The position numbers and the translations under genes were made by a program. 64,000 nt of DNA from Planctomycetota bacterium (GTDB taxonomy: Bacteria > Planctomycetota > Planctomycetia > Pirellulales > Pirellulaceae). The stretch spans positions 18,313 to 82,312 of the forward strand of contig VGZC01000021.1 in the NCBI GenBank assembly GCA_016872725.1. The letters run 5' to 3'. The number at the start of each line of letters is the position of its first letter. Positions within the stretch are counted from its first letter, which is position 1. Below are positions 42,434 through 52,097 of this stretch, piece after piece. Below the pieces are notes generated by a model, which did no database searches, had not been told where the DNA came from, and worked only from the letters and a program-made list of their open reading frames with translations.

Positions 42434-45400
42434 ATGCGACCGTTCGCGCCGATCACCGGCCAAAGCCCGCTCCCGTGCCTTGCACTGCTCGCCGTCCTCA
42501 GCGCGCCGTGCGTCGCGGACGAACCTCGCGAACGCCCCGCGTCCGACCGCGCGAATCGCCTCGCGTACCTCGACGAGTTCCTCGATCCCTACCACGTGGG
42601 CCGCGCCGCGCCAAGACTCGCGACTCCCCAGTGGATCGGCGAGCCCGGTGTCGAAGCGGTCGTCGTGCTCGCCATCGACGACATGCGTGATTCGGCGCGC
42701 TACGAGGACTTCTTGCGGCCGATCCTCGATCGACTCAAGCGGATCGACGGTCGCGCGGGACTGAGCATCATGACGAATCGCGCGGAGCCCGCCGACCCGC
42801 GGCTCGCTGCGTGGCTCAAGGAAGGCCTCAGCATCGAGATCCACACGTACGATCATCCGTGCCCCTGCCTGCAAGGAGGCCGTCTGAGCGCGGCTCGGGA
42901 GACGTTCGACAAATGCGTCGACCTGATGGCCGGAATCCCCGGCAATCGGCCGGTCGCGTTCCGAATGCCCTGCTGCGATTCGCTGAACACGCCAAGCCCG
43001 CGGTTCTGGGCCGAAATCATGCACGGCGTGACACCCGGCGGGAACTACCTCTCGATCGACAGCTCGGTGTTCCAGGTCTTCACGTCCGCGGACCCCGACC
43101 TTCCGCGCGACCTCGTCCTGTTGCCGGACGGCGGTGAACGATTCCGGCGATACATCCCGTTCCCCTCGTTCGTCAACACGATCGAGAACTACCCCTACCC
43201 CTATCCGATCGGCAACCGGACATGGCAGTTCCCGTGCATGGTTCCGAGCGACTGGGAAGCGCAGCATGTCCAGCGCCCCAACAATCCCGATACCGTGCGC
43301 GACATGAAGCTGGCGATCGACGCGACCGTGATCAAGCAAGGCGTGTTCAATCTCGTGTTCCATCCGCACAACTGGATGCGGAACGATCAGGTCGTCGAGT
43401 TGATCGACCACGCGGTGGAACGCCACGGGACCAAAGTCAAGTTCCTCAGTTTCCGCGAGGCCCACGAACGGATCAACCAATTCCTGCTCGGCGGAGAACC
43501 GCTGCGCGACGCGCGGGGCGCCGACAACGGCGTTCGGCTTCTCGACCTCAACGACGACGGCCGGCTCGACGTCGTCATCGGAAACGCGAACCGACGGGAA
43601 ACGCGGATCTGGAACGCGGGCGAGCGCCGATGGGACACGTCCGCCTTCCCGACTCGGATCGTCGAGTCGTCGGATGACGGAACCCGCTCCGCGCCCGCTG
43701 TGCGGTTCGGCGTGGTCGACGGCGACACGGTGCTCGCGATCGCGCGGACCGATCGTACGAGCGGCGCCTGGTCATGGAGCGATGCGGGCTGGCGGAAGGT
43801 CGACACATGGCGAACCGGGTGGGCCGGCGGGCCGGTCGACGTGTTTACGGCGCGGAACGGTCTCGACCAAGGCGCGCGGATGCGCGACCTCGATCAGGAC
43901 GGAACGTGCGAACTGCTCGTGGCCAACGATCGCGGCGCGGCCGTCTTGCGATGGAACGGCACGACGTGGGGGCCTTGGTTCGCGTTTCCCGAACACGCGC
44001 GATTTGTCGACGGTGACGGGCGCGACGCGGGATTGCGGCTGTGCGATATCGACGGCGACGGACGAGTCGACCTCGTGCATTCGAATGAAACACGCTACGG
44101 TTTGCACTTGATGACCGCGGGCGACGGAGGGCGGCTCGACGGCTGGACGCGCGCGATCCATGACTCGCCCCGCGCCCAAGGCGACGCCATCCCGATGATC
44201 GTCCGCGAAGGCACGAACAACGGCGCATGGTTCCACTCGGGCCATCTGTGGATCCAGAACGAGGACACGCACCGATTGCCCGACCATGTCGATCGCCGCT
44301 CCTATGCCGACCTCATGGGCCAAACGGCCGGATTCCCGCCCGCCCGAACGCCCGACCAATCGCTCCGCTCGATGCGCGTCGCTCCGTCGCTGCGTGTCGA
44401 GCTGCTCGCGTCGGAACCGCTGATCGCCGACCCGATCGCCTTCGATTGGGGGCCCGATGGCCGGCTATGGGTTCTGGAGATGGGTGACTATCCGCTCGGC
44501 GTCGGGCCCGGGAAGTCGACGGGCGGCCGCGTCAGGATTCTCGATGACACGGACGCGGACGGTCGGTATGACCGAGCGACGCTGTTCCTCGATGGCCTCG
44601 CCTTCCCGACCGGACTGAAGGCATGGCGCGGCGGCCTGCTCGTGCTCTGCGCACCCGATCTGTTCTTCGCCGAGGACAAGGACGGCGACGGACGATGCGA
44701 CGCGCGGGATACGCTTTACACGGGCTTCGTCGAAGGCAACCAGCAACATCGAGCCAACGGGCTGCGCTGGGGCATGGACGGATGGCTGTACATCGCGAAC
44801 GGCGACAGCGGAGGCGCGATCGAATCAAAACGAACCGGAAAACGGGTTCCGATCGGCGGCCGCGACGTGCGGATCCGGCCCGACGACGGGTCGATCGACG
44901 CGGAATCGGGCCAAACGCAATACGGCCGCAATCGCGATGATTGGGACAACTGGTTCGGCGGCAACAACAGCAACCCGATCTGGCAATACGTGCTGCCCGA
45001 CCATGCCGCGCGCCGCAATCCGCATTGGCCCGCGTCGGACAGCCGGCATCAGGTTTCCCAACCGCCCGGCGCGGCGCCCGTTTTTCCGACCAGCACGACC
45101 CTCGCGCGGTTCAACGATTTCAACATGGCGAATCGTTTCACGTCGGCGTGCAGCCCCGACATCTACCGCGACCGGTTGCTGGGCGAGGAGTTCGCGGGGA
45201 ACGCGTTCGTCTGCGAACCGGTGCACAATCTGGTCCACCGCGAGATCCTCACGCGGTCCGGGGTCACGTTCCGCGGAGCGCGGTCGCCAGCGGAACAACA
45301 GTCGGAGTTCCTCACGTCGGACGATAATTGGTTTCGTCCGGTCATGGTGCGGACCGGACCGGATGGCGGGATCTGGATCGCCGACATGTACCGCCTGATC

Positions 45401-47590
45401 ATCGAGCATCCCGAGTGGATTCCGATGACGTGGCAGAAACGGTTTGACTTGCGATCGGGTTCCGACCAAGGACGGCTCTACCGCGTATTGCCGGCCGGCG
45501 TTCCGGCGCGACCGATACCGCGCCTCGTCGATATGGAGACCCCCGCCCTTGTCGCGCACCTTGAAAGCGACAACGGCTGGGTCCGGGACATGGCCCAGCA
45601 GATACTCACCTGGAAGGCCGATCCCGCTGCGGTTCCCGCGCTCGAAACGCTCGTCCGCCAGTCCGCGCAACCGATCGCCCGCGCTCAGGCCTTGGCGACG
45701 CTCGGCAGCATCGGACGACTCGAATCGACCCACCTTCTCGATGCGTTCGGCGACTCGCATCCGGCCGTTCGCCGATTCGCCGTGCGGCTCGCCGCCGAAC
45801 GGCTTTCGACCGACGAGGGACTGGTTTCCGCGATCGAATCGCTCGGGCTGCGCGAGGACGACGCGGCCGTCCGCATCGAGGTGATCCTCGCGCTGGGCAA
45901 CGCGCCCCGCGCGAAGCGATTGGGTGAAATCGCGGTCCGGTCGGTGAACGACGCCTACGCGGGCGCCGCGTTCGCGAGCTCGCTTCGTATCGAGACCATC
46001 GACGCGGTCGCCTCGGCTCTCACGGCGGAAGCGCCGGACGGCACGTTCGTTCCCTCCGAAGGGCTCGTCGCACCGGTGATCCGGTTCGCAGCCGCGACCG
46101 GCAACGCCAAGGTCTTCGTACAAGTCCTGCGCGCGGTCGCGTTCGCGGAAGCCGACAAGGCGGAGACACGGGCGATCAAGGTGCGGCTGCTCACCGCGGC
46201 GATCGAACAGATTCGCCCCGAACTGCGTTCGGCGTTCGAAGACTCGGACCGCGCTCTGCTCCGCTCGGCAATCGACGGCGCGATGGCCGTGGTCGGCGAT
46301 CCCAACACGCACGCCGAGACGCGCCGCGCGGCGGTGACGCTGCTGGGACGAGCCGCCCTGCGGGGCGAATCGACCCTCGAACAACTCGAACGATTCCTAT
46401 CGCCCACCCAACCGTCCGAGGTGCAGAGCGCGGCCGTCGAGGGACTCACGCGCGTGGGGAATGAAGGTGCGGTGAAAATCCTGCTCGCCGGCTGGCGTTC
46501 CCATACTCCGTCGCTCCGCGCCCAAGTGCTCGACGCGCTCCTTTCGCGCGAGCCGTGGACGAACGAACTGCTCGACCGGATCACCGACGGCACGATCCCC
46601 GCTTCCCAGCTCGACGCGGCCCGGCGATGGCAGCTCCTCGCGCATCGATCCGAGGCGATCCGCGGTCGCGCGGCGGCCTTGATTCACGATCGGATCGCGT
46701 CGGACCGCCGCGCCGTGCTCGATCAACTGGCGTCGGTCCGCGACCTCGCGCCCGATCCGGCGCGCGGCCGCGACCGGTTCGCGAAACACTGCTCCGTATG
46801 CCATCAATTGGAAGGAGTCGGCAATCACGTCGGGCCCGATCTGACGGCCCTTTCGGATCGTTCCATCGAAAGTCTCCTCGTCGCCGTGCTCGATCCCAAC
46901 CGGGCCGTCGAAGACAAATACCTCGAATTCACCGCCGTGCTCGCCGACGGCCGGCAAGTCCGAGGCATGCTCGCGAACGAGTCCTCGAACAGCCTGACGT
47001 TGGTCGGCCAGGAAGGCAAGCAAATGGATATCTTGCGGAGCGAACTCGACTCGATTGTCGCGACGGGAAAGTCGCTCATGCCCGATGGCCTCGAAAAAGA
47101 CCTGTCGGCGCAGGATCTCGCCGACACGCTCGCCTACGTGCGGTCGATCGAAGGAACACCCAAGACGTTCTCGGGCAATGAACCCAAAGTCGCCCACGTG
47201 CGCGACGACGGATCGATCCGCCTGCTCGCGACCGACTGCCGCGTCTACGGACCGTCGATCGTCTTCGAGGACCTCTATCGCAATCTGGGTTATTGGGGGA
47301 GCCCGGAGGATCGAGCCGTTTGGGAGATCGACGTGCCGAAGGCCGGACGCTACACGGTCCACCTCGACTACGCGTGCCACAACGACACGGCCGGAAATCG
47401 ATACCGGATCACGGTCGGCGATCAGGCCGTTTCGGGCTCGGTCACCGGCACGGGGACATGGGACGACTACCGATCCCGAAAGGCGGGCGAAATCGAATTG
47501 CCCGCCGGACCGAACCGGCTCGAATTCCGTTCCGATGGACCCCTGAACGGCATGCTGATCGATCTGCGCGGGATCGTGCTCTACCCGTGA
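42434..47590 (+). CDS. Giant fusion: polysaccharide deacetylase-like, FG-GAP, PVC dehydrogenase, HEAT, cytochrome, CBM-like
   Basis: About 1,718 residues from ATG 42434 with AAGGAG 7 bases upstream and a signal peptide (LALLAVLSAPCVAD). Residues about 60-360 resemble a polysaccharide deacetylase fold (AIDDMRD, IHTYDHPCPC, FHPHNWMR). Residues 370-600 have FG-GAP-type repeats (DLNDDGRLDVVIG, DIDGDGRVDLVHS). About 640-1050 is the PVC-type membrane-bound dehydrogenase propeller (PTGLKAWRGGLLV, RANGLRWGMDGWLY). About 1060-1430 holds HEAT-like repeats, then a haem domain with C1453xxCH1457 and 'GPDLTALSDRSIESLL', and a C-terminal carbohydrate-binding-like domain. The dehydrogenase, HEAT and haem parts are standard; the deacetylase-like start is not usual. 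Converges with the DUF1080 gene, 12 bp away. Confidence 0.9.
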   Translation: MRPFAPITGQSPLPCLALLAVLSAPCVADEPRERPASDRANRLAYLDEFLDPYHVGRAAPRLATPQWIGEPGVEAVVVLAIDDMRDSARYEDFLRPILDRLKRIDGRAGLSIMTNRAEPADPRLAAWLKEGLSIEIHTYDHPCPCLQGGRLSAARETFDKCVDLMAGIPGNRPVAFRMPCCDSLNTPSPRFWAEIMHGVTPGGNYLSIDSSVFQVFTSADPDLPRDLVLLPDGGERFRRYIPFPSFVNTIENYPYPYPIGNRTWQFPCMVPSDWEAQHVQRPNNPDTVRDMKLAIDATVIKQGVFNLVFHPHNWMRNDQVVELIDHAVERHGTKVKFLSFREAHERINQFLLGGEPLRDARGADNGVRLLDLNDDGRLDVVIGNANRRETRIWNAGERRWDTSAFPTRIVESSDDGTRSAPAVRFGVVDGDTVLAIARTDRTSGAWSWSDAGWRKVDTWRTGWAGGPVDVFTARNGLDQGARMRDLDQDGTCELLVANDRGAAVLRWNGTTWGPWFAFPEHARFVDGDGRDAGLRLCDIDGDGRVDLVHSNETRYGLHLMTAGDGGRLDGWTRAIHDSPRAQGDAIPMIVREGTNNGAWFHSGHLWIQNEDTHRLPDHVDRRSYADLMGQTAGFPPARTPDQSLRSMRVAPSLRVELLASEPLIADPIAFDWGPDGRLWVLEMGDYPLGVGPGKSTGGRVRILDDTDADGRYDRATLFLDGLAFPTGLKAWRGGLLVLCAPDLFFAEDKDGDGRCDARDTLYTGFVEGNQQHRANGLRWGMDGWLYIANGDSGGAIESKRTGKRVPIGGRDVRIRPDDGSIDAESGQTQYGRNRDDWDNWFGGNNSNPIWQYVLPDHAARRNPHWPASDSRHQVSQPPGAAPVFPTSTTLARFNDFNMANRFTSACSPDIYRDRLLGEEFAGNAFVCEPVHNLVHREILTRSGVTFRGARSPAEQQSEFLTSDDNWFRPVMVRTGPDGGIWIADMYRLIIEHPEWIPMTWQKRFDLRSGSDQGRLYRVLPAGVPARPIPRLVDMETPALVAHLESDNGWVRDMAQQILTWKADPAAVPALETLVRQSAQPIARAQALATLGSIGRLESTHLLDAFGDSHPAVRRFAVRLAAERLSTDEGLVSAIESLGLREDDAAVRIEVILALGNAPRAKRLGEIAVRSVNDAYAGAAFASSLRIETIDAVASALTAEAPDGTFVPSEGLVAPVIRFAAATGNAKVFVQVLRAVAFAEADKAETRAIKVRLLTAAIEQIRPELRSAFEDSDRALLRSAIDGAMAVVGDPNTHAETRRAAVTLLGRAALRGESTLEQLERFLSPTQPSEVQSAAVEGLTRVGNEGAVKILLAGWRSHTPSLRAQVLDALLSREPWTNELLDRITDGTIPASQLDAARRWQLLAHRSEAIRGRAAALIHDRIASDRRAVLDQLASVRDLAPDPARGRDRFAKHCSVCHQLEGVGNHVGPDLTALSDRSIESLLVAVLDPNRAVEDKYLEFTAVLADGRQVRGMLANESSNSLTLVGQEGKQMDILRSELDSIVATGKSLMPDGLEKDLSAQDLADTLAYVRSIEGTPKTFSGNEPKVAHVRDDGSIRLLATDCRVYGPSIVFEDLYRNLGYWGSPEDRAVWEIDVPKAGRYTVHLDYACHNDTAGNRYRITVGDQAVSGSVTGTGTWDDYRSRKAGEIELPAGPNRLEFRSDGPLNGMLIDLRGIVLYP

Positions 47591-47602
47591 ACCGACGAAC
47601 GC

Positions 47603-48589
47603 CTATTTACGTTCCACGATCCAGATATTGCGATAGACGACCGGATTGCCGTGTCCTTGCAGATAGAGGCCGCCCGGTCCGGGCCCTTCCGGGTTCTTAC
47701 CCGGCGTGCCCTGGGTGATCTCGACATTGTCATGGATGACCGTGCCGTTGTGCCGGACGGTGATGCGCGCGTTCTTCGTCTTCTTGCCCTGGCCATCGTA
47801 CCGTGCGGCCGTGAAATCGATGTCGTACGTTTGCCAGGCGAGCGGAGGATAGCACATGTTGAGGATCGGTTCGGCGATCGAGTAGATGCCTCCGCATTCA
47901 TTGTTCCTGCCTTCGAGTCCGAACGAGTCGAGCACCTGCACTTCGTAGCGCGATTGGACATAGACGCCGCTGTTGCCGCGGGCTTGTCCCCGCGCGCGGG
48001 GTTTGAACGGAGTCCGGAACTCGATGTGGAGCCGATGGTCCCCAAACGTCTGTTTGGATTCGCAGTCCGACGCGAGCAGATTCGCTTCGACGATCTTGCC
48101 CGGCGTGAAGGACTCGGCCGACGTTCCGTCAAACAAGACCACGGCGCCTTGCGGCGGTTTTTCGCCGACCGTCGGGCCAGCGCGATGGACCTTCTTCAGA
48201 ACGCCCGCATCGTTGCCCTGATAGCGGACGGTCATCTCGTCGCCGCGCACCGTCAACTCGACTTCGTCGTTCGTGAAGCGGGCCTCGCGGTCACCCGTGC
48301 GTTCGCCTCGCACCACATCCCGGCGGCCGTCGCGTGACGATCCGTCGCCGGGCAGACCGCCCTCGTAGCCGACCGCGTCGAACTTGCCGTCGCCGAGCGC
48401 GATGACCTGCGCGCCCCAACGGTGATCCTCGCCTTCCACGCGCAGGTCGCCGACGTACTCGCCCTGAATCGCGAAATCGGGACCCGCCTTCGCCGCGTCG
48501 AGAAACGTCTCGCCGTCGTCGTCGGCGCGGAGCGCCGAACCACTCAGGGCGAGCAAGGTGAGGGTCAACACGAATCGGCGAGTAGACAT
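47603..48589 (-). CDS. DUF1080 (3-keto-disaccharide hydrolase family) secreted protein
   Basis: About 328 residues from ATG 48589, with GAGGTG 7 bases upstream. Signal peptide FVLTLTLLALSGSALRAD. Residues about 130-325 form the DUF1080 jelly-roll: 'GAVVLFDGTSAESF', 'FGDHRLHIEFRTPF', 'GNSGVYVQSRYEVQVLDSFG', 'GGIYSIAEP', 'WQTYDIDFTAARYD', ending 'PVVYRNIWIVE'. The N-terminal part (residues 25-125, 'YVGDLRVEGEDHRWGAQVIALG') is a small extra domain seen in many planctomycete members. The family hydrolyses 3-keto-glycosides or simply binds sugars. Close partnership with the upstream-facing deacetylase/dehydrogenase fusion is suggested by position only. Confidence 0.92.
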   Translation of the reverse strand: MSTRRFVLTLTLLALSGSALRADDDGETFLDAAKAGPDFAIQGEYVGDLRVEGEDHRWGAQVIALGDGKFDAVGYEGGLPGDGSSRDGRRDVVRGERTGDREARFTNDEVELTVRGDEMTVRYQGNDAGVLKKVHRAGPTVGEKPPQGAVVLFDGTSAESFTPGKIVEANLLASDCESKQTFGDHRLHIEFRTPFKPRARGQARGNSGVYVQSRYEVQVLDSFGLEGRNNECGGIYSIAEPILNMCYPPLAWQTYDIDFTAARYDGQGKKTKNARITVRHNGTVIHDNVEITQGTPGKNPEGPGPGGLYLQGHGNPVVYRNIWIVERK

Positions 48590-48769
48590 GGCGGAACACC
48601 TCGTGGCAAGAACGGGCCCTGGAACGCGCACCAATGGATCGGCTCCATGGTATTCCCGCGGACGGCTTGCGTCACGGGGTTACCCGCGGAAAACTCGGGA
48701 CAAGACGCCGGACCGCGCGTCACGCCCCGCCCCCCCTCTTTCGAGACCGATCGCGGCTTTCCGGACCGA

Positions 48770-51085
48770 TCACGGGGCGGGCCACCGGAGGTGCTTGTGG
48801 AGGAAGGCGAACGTGCCCTGGCCGTTGATCGTATGAGGCCCGTCGAACCACTCGATTTCGCATCGGTCCTTGAGCTTGAGCCGGCCTTGGTAGAGGAACC
48901 GCACTTTCGCGAATTCGTAGCCCACCGTCTCGTCGGGCGCCACGCCGTCGAAATGGCCCCGCTCCACCATGAACGGGCGCGGCGCGATCAGCGCGGCCAT
49001 TTCGGCGTAGTTGAACGTGCTCCCTAAATCGAATTCGAAAATCTCGTATTCGCCCGTCCAGATGTAGCTCTGCGGAGCGATCGTCGACGCGTTCTTCCAA
49101 ACCCACTCGTTGAAGTCCGCCGAACAAATCGACAGGCAGTAGTCCGTCACGAGGGGCGGGATGCGCATCGCGCTCTTGCCGCCGTACGAGAGTCCATAGA
49201 ACGCGATGCGTTCCGGATCGACGTTGGGAAGCCCTTTGAGCCAGTCGACGATCCGCTGGTGCTGCGGCACGATCAGCGAGAAGAGCGTCTTCTTGATCGG
49301 ATTCGCCTTGCGCTGGAGCGTGCGGAAGCGGTCCTTGAAGATGTACAGATTCTGCGGCGCGAACGTGATGAACCCGCGTTCGGCGAGTTTCGTCGCGAAG
49401 TCGTGATACGCCGGATGGTCGCCCTGAATCACGTCCTGGGGCCGGCCTTCGAGTCCATGCTGGCAGACGACGACGGGACGGCGCTCGCCCACCCCGATCC
49501 CCTTGGGCACGATCAGGACACCGTAGGCGATCAGGTCGGGGAAGACGTCGAGCACGACTTCGAATCCGATCCACTTTTCCCCTTCATACGCCTTTCGGGT
49601 CCGCGGACGCGCCGGCGGACGCTCGCGATCGAAATGGCCGATCACCTCGTTCCGGAAGAACGCGCGGTACGACTCGATCGACTTCGCATACGCTTCCGCC
49701 GAACTCGTATCAGCCCGCTTCATGAACTCCTGCCGGACATACGGGCTCTTGACCAACAGCTCCTGGCTGTGGCGATCGATCTCGCGCATCTGGGCCGCGT
49801 GCCGCGCGACCGGATCGAACGTACGACGCAAATGCCTTGGGCTGGGATTGGGATTGGGACTTGGAGGCGGATTCGATGGGCCGTCGGTCGTACCGAGGAA
49901 CGCCGCGAGCGCCGCGTCCGAACCAAAAGGTCCCGTTCCATCGCCGCTGACGACGAGCGACCAGCGCGGCGGAGTGGGCCGCCCGGCGGCAAGACGCCTC
50001 GCCCGTTCGAATTCGGCCTTCACGTCATCGCGTCGAGCCGTCCTCAGTTCGGCCGGCGCGCCGCCCTCGCTCGGAAATGTCCGCTCGGGACCGCGGCACG
50101 CCTCGATCACCAGCCGCCGTTCGGCCAACATCAAGGCGAGCTCGGCGTCGCCGAACTGTTCAAGCAGCCCAAAGACGTTGCGATCGATCGGCTGATTCCA
50201 GATCCCTTGCCGCGATTCGAAATAGCCCGATACGAGTACCGATTCGATCCGAGTGTCCAGCGCGGCCGCGTACAGCGCGAGCATGCCGCCTTCACCCCAC
50301 CCGGCGACGGCGATGGGCCGTTGGGATTCCCCCCGCTCCCGAACGAACCAATCGACGCCGGCGAGGATTTTTTGGAGTTCATATCCGATCAGGTGCCGGC
50401 CCATTTCAAAGGCGCTGCGATAGAGGTACTCGCGACTCGTCAATTTCGCTCGGCCTCCGCGCGGTTCGAGCGTCCGGTCGATGAGCATCGGCACGAGGAC
50501 ACGTCGGCCCGTTTCGGCCAGTCGCCGAGCGGTCTGGCTTTCCGGCGGGACGCCCTCGACCAATCCGGCGAGCATTTCCGGCAAGACGTCCGCGTCGGGG
50601 ATCACCACGACATCGCCGATGAGCGGCTCGGACTTGGGAACGAGCAACAGACCTTCACCGTGCACGTCGGCGAACGCGGGCCATCGAACGGCGAAGATGC
50701 GCAGCCGGTCCGATTCGCCGACCAACGCCGGTTCGTCCGTCGTCGCGACCCATTCCATCGATGGCGTCGCGGGCCGCGAATCGCGGAGTCCGAGGATGTG
50801 CGCGAGTCGAGCCCGATTCGGTTCGATCGACGCCTCGAATGCGGCGGACGAACCGAAGTCGACTCGCCAATGACCCGCACGCGCTTCGATGGACGACTCG
50901 AGCTCCTTCAAGAGGAACCGATCGGCGCCGTCGATCAGCTCGGATGCGATGTCGCCTTGCATCGTCAGCCGGTCGGTCCCCGGCAAGGGATCTCCGACGG
51001 CTTGGCCTCGAACGATCGGCGCGGCGAGCAGGACGAGCGCGACGACGAGGTGGGGAACCGGAAACAGGCGTGATTCGCGCGGCAT
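48770..51085 (-). CDS. Double alpha/beta-hydrolase (dienelactone-hydrolase-like), N-terminal half degenerate
   Basis: About 771 residues from ATG 51085 (GGAG 8 bases upstream; ATG 51100 is an alternative). Signal peptide LVVALVLLAAPIVRGQA. The C-terminal half has a full triad: Ser633 in GLSYGGKS, Asp713 in GHFDGVAPDE and His751 in GPHTING. The N-terminal half repeats the fold but its nucleophile motif reads GWGEGG (Gly264 where Ser is expected), so it is probably not catalytic. A Pro/Asn linker (PPPSPNPNPSP) joins the halves. Planctomycete proteins of this type are annotated as acetyl xylan esterase or dienelactone hydrolase-like; the real substrate is unknown. Confidence 0.85.
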   Translation of the reverse strand: MPRESRLFPVPHLVVALVLLAAPIVRGQAVGDPLPGTDRLTMQGDIASELIDGADRFLLKELESSIEARAGHWRVDFGSSAAFEASIEPNRARLAHILGLRDSRPATPSMEWVATTDEPALVGESDRLRIFAVRWPAFADVHGEGLLLVPKSEPLIGDVVVIPDADVLPEMLAGLVEGVPPESQTARRLAETGRRVLVPMLIDRTLEPRGGRAKLTSREYLYRSAFEMGRHLIGYELQKILAGVDWFVRERGESQRPIAVAGWGEGGMLALYAAALDTRIESVLVSGYFESRQGIWNQPIDRNVFGLLEQFGDAELALMLAERRLVIEACRGPERTFPSEGGAPAELRTARRDDVKAEFERARRLAAGRPTPPRWSLVVSGDGTGPFGSDAALAAFLGTTDGPSNPPPSPNPNPSPRHLRRTFDPVARHAAQMREIDRHSQELLVKSPYVRQEFMKRADTSSAEAYAKSIESYRAFFRNEVIGHFDRERPPARPRTRKAYEGEKWIGFEVVLDVFPDLIAYGVLIVPKGIGVGERRPVVVCQHGLEGRPQDVIQGDHPAYHDFATKLAERGFITFAPQNLYIFKDRFRTLQRKANPIKKTLFSLIVPQHQRIVDWLKGLPNVDPERIAFYGLSYGGKSAMRIPPLVTDYCLSICSADFNEWVWKNASTIAPQSYIWTGEYEIFEFDLGSTFNYAEMAALIAPRPFMVERGHFDGVAPDETVGYEFAKVRFLYQGRLKLKDRCEIEWFDGPHTINGQGTFAFLHKHLRWPAP

Positions 51086-51149
51086 CGGTGCGACTCCCAT
51101 TCGAGGACTTCCGATCGGGAGAGTCGATCGGAGCGAAGGCGGGACCGCA

Positions 51150-51779
51150 TTAATCCTGGCGCGATTGGCTCCCCAACACAAGCGGAGGATCGTCGGGAGC
51201 GCGCGGCGCCGGCCGCCGCGCGGCGAGGATGGCCTCTTCCGATTCGGACCGCGCGTCGGATGCGCCGCGCACCAGATCGGCGGGCGTTCGGCCGGCGGCG
51301 CGGAGTTCGGCGAGCTTCAGATCGACGGGAGAGATCGGCGCGTCGAAGACGGCCGGCATCGTGCGCAGAACGTAGGGTCCGGCCAGCGCGCCGCCCGGGT
51401 ACGCGGCGCACCCCCACGGAACCGTCGGCCAACCCCCGTACGTTACCGAACTGTACCCGCCGACATTGGCCCAATGGACGCGCACCGCGCCCCAGCCGCC
51501 GCCGACGAACACATAACCACCCGGATAATATCCCCACGGCCGCGGCCAACACCAGGGAACGCAGGGAAACCAACCGACGTTGGAATGTCCGCCCCAGACG
51601 CACGGTCCGAAGTGCCGGTAGGGGCCTCGTCGGATCGGCCATCCCACGCCGACGCAGGTCGGACCGGAAACGCCGGCGGACACGACAACGGACTGCGCGG
51701 TGGCGATCGGCGGTGCCAGCGCCGGCAGGCCCACGATCCAGAGAGAACCGGCGAGCATCGTACCGAACATCGCACGCAT
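51150..51779 (-). CDS. Secreted Gly/Trp/Pro/Tyr-rich protein, unknown
   Basis: About 209 residues from ATG 51779. Signal peptide MLAGSLWIVGLPALAPPIATAQ. The mature protein is unusually rich in Gly, Trp, Tyr, Pro and Cys: 'WPIRRGPYRHFGPCVWGGHSN', 'PCVPWCWPRPWGYYPGGYVFVGGGWG'. The C-terminal 60 residues are charged and helical (LAELRAAGRTPADLVRG). Spaced Cys pairs suggest disulphides or a metal-binding role. I do not recognise a family. Ends about 65 bp before the hydrolase start and is downstream of three inverted repeats. Confidence 0.7.
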   Translation of the reverse strand: MRAMFGTMLAGSLWIVGLPALAPPIATAQSVVVSAGVSGPTCVGVGWPIRRGPYRHFGPCVWGGHSNVGWFPCVPWCWPRPWGYYPGGYVFVGGGWGAVRVHWANVGGYSSVTYGGWPTVPWGCAAYPGGALAGPYVLRTMPAVFDAPISPVDLKLAELRAAGRTPADLVRGASDARSESEEAILAARRPAPRAPDDPPLVLGSQSRQD

Positions 51780-51923
51780 GGCATCCCGATCGTCCTCGAT
51801 CGCCTCTCGTATTGGAAAATGAGGTGGCTTGCGATGGTCTTTAGTGTGCCACTTCTCCCCATGCGCGTCAAACAAAAAATCGGACACCGGACGGTCGCGG
51901 GCGTCTCCAAAGTCGCGATCGTC

Positions 51924-51944
51924 GCTGATCGCTCCGCGATCAGC
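51924..51944. other. Perfect 9-bp hairpin with TCC loop
   Basis: GCTGATCGC and GCGATCAGC flank the loop TCC. It lies in the 318-bp gap between the Gly/Trp-rich gene and the small lipoprotein. One of three inverted repeats in 135 bp; a related TCC/GGA loop recurs at 51979 and in the 48-bp repeats at the right end of the window. Confidence 0.6.
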
Positions 51945-51978
51945 CTGTCCCGGCATCCAAGCCGCGCGGCACTGCCCG

Positions 51979-51999
51979 GTGGTTCGCGGAGCGAACCAC
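51979..51999. other. Perfect 9-bp hairpin with GGA loop
   Basis: GTGGTTCGC and GCGAACCAC flank GGA. Adjacent to the terminator-like repeat at 52026. No T-tract follows on either strand, so it is not a classical terminator. Confidence 0.6.
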
Positions 52000-52009
52000 G
52001 ACTTTGCCC

Positions 52010-52057
52010 AAACAAGAAACCAAAAGACCCCGTGGTCCAGCCAAGGACCACGGGGTC
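52010..52057 (-). terminator. Rho-independent terminator of the DUF1559-lipoprotein unit
   Basis: A perfect 13-bp stem (GACCCCGTGGTCC / GGACCACGGGGTC, 52026-52057) with a 6-base loop. Read on the minus strand it is followed by a T-rich stretch (TTTTGGTTTCTTGTTT, 52010-52025). It lies 40 bp after the stop of the small lipoprotein gene. Confidence 0.85.
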
Positions 52058-52097
52058 GGCATCGTCCGCGGATATTGCGGATATCGCGTCAAGTCGC

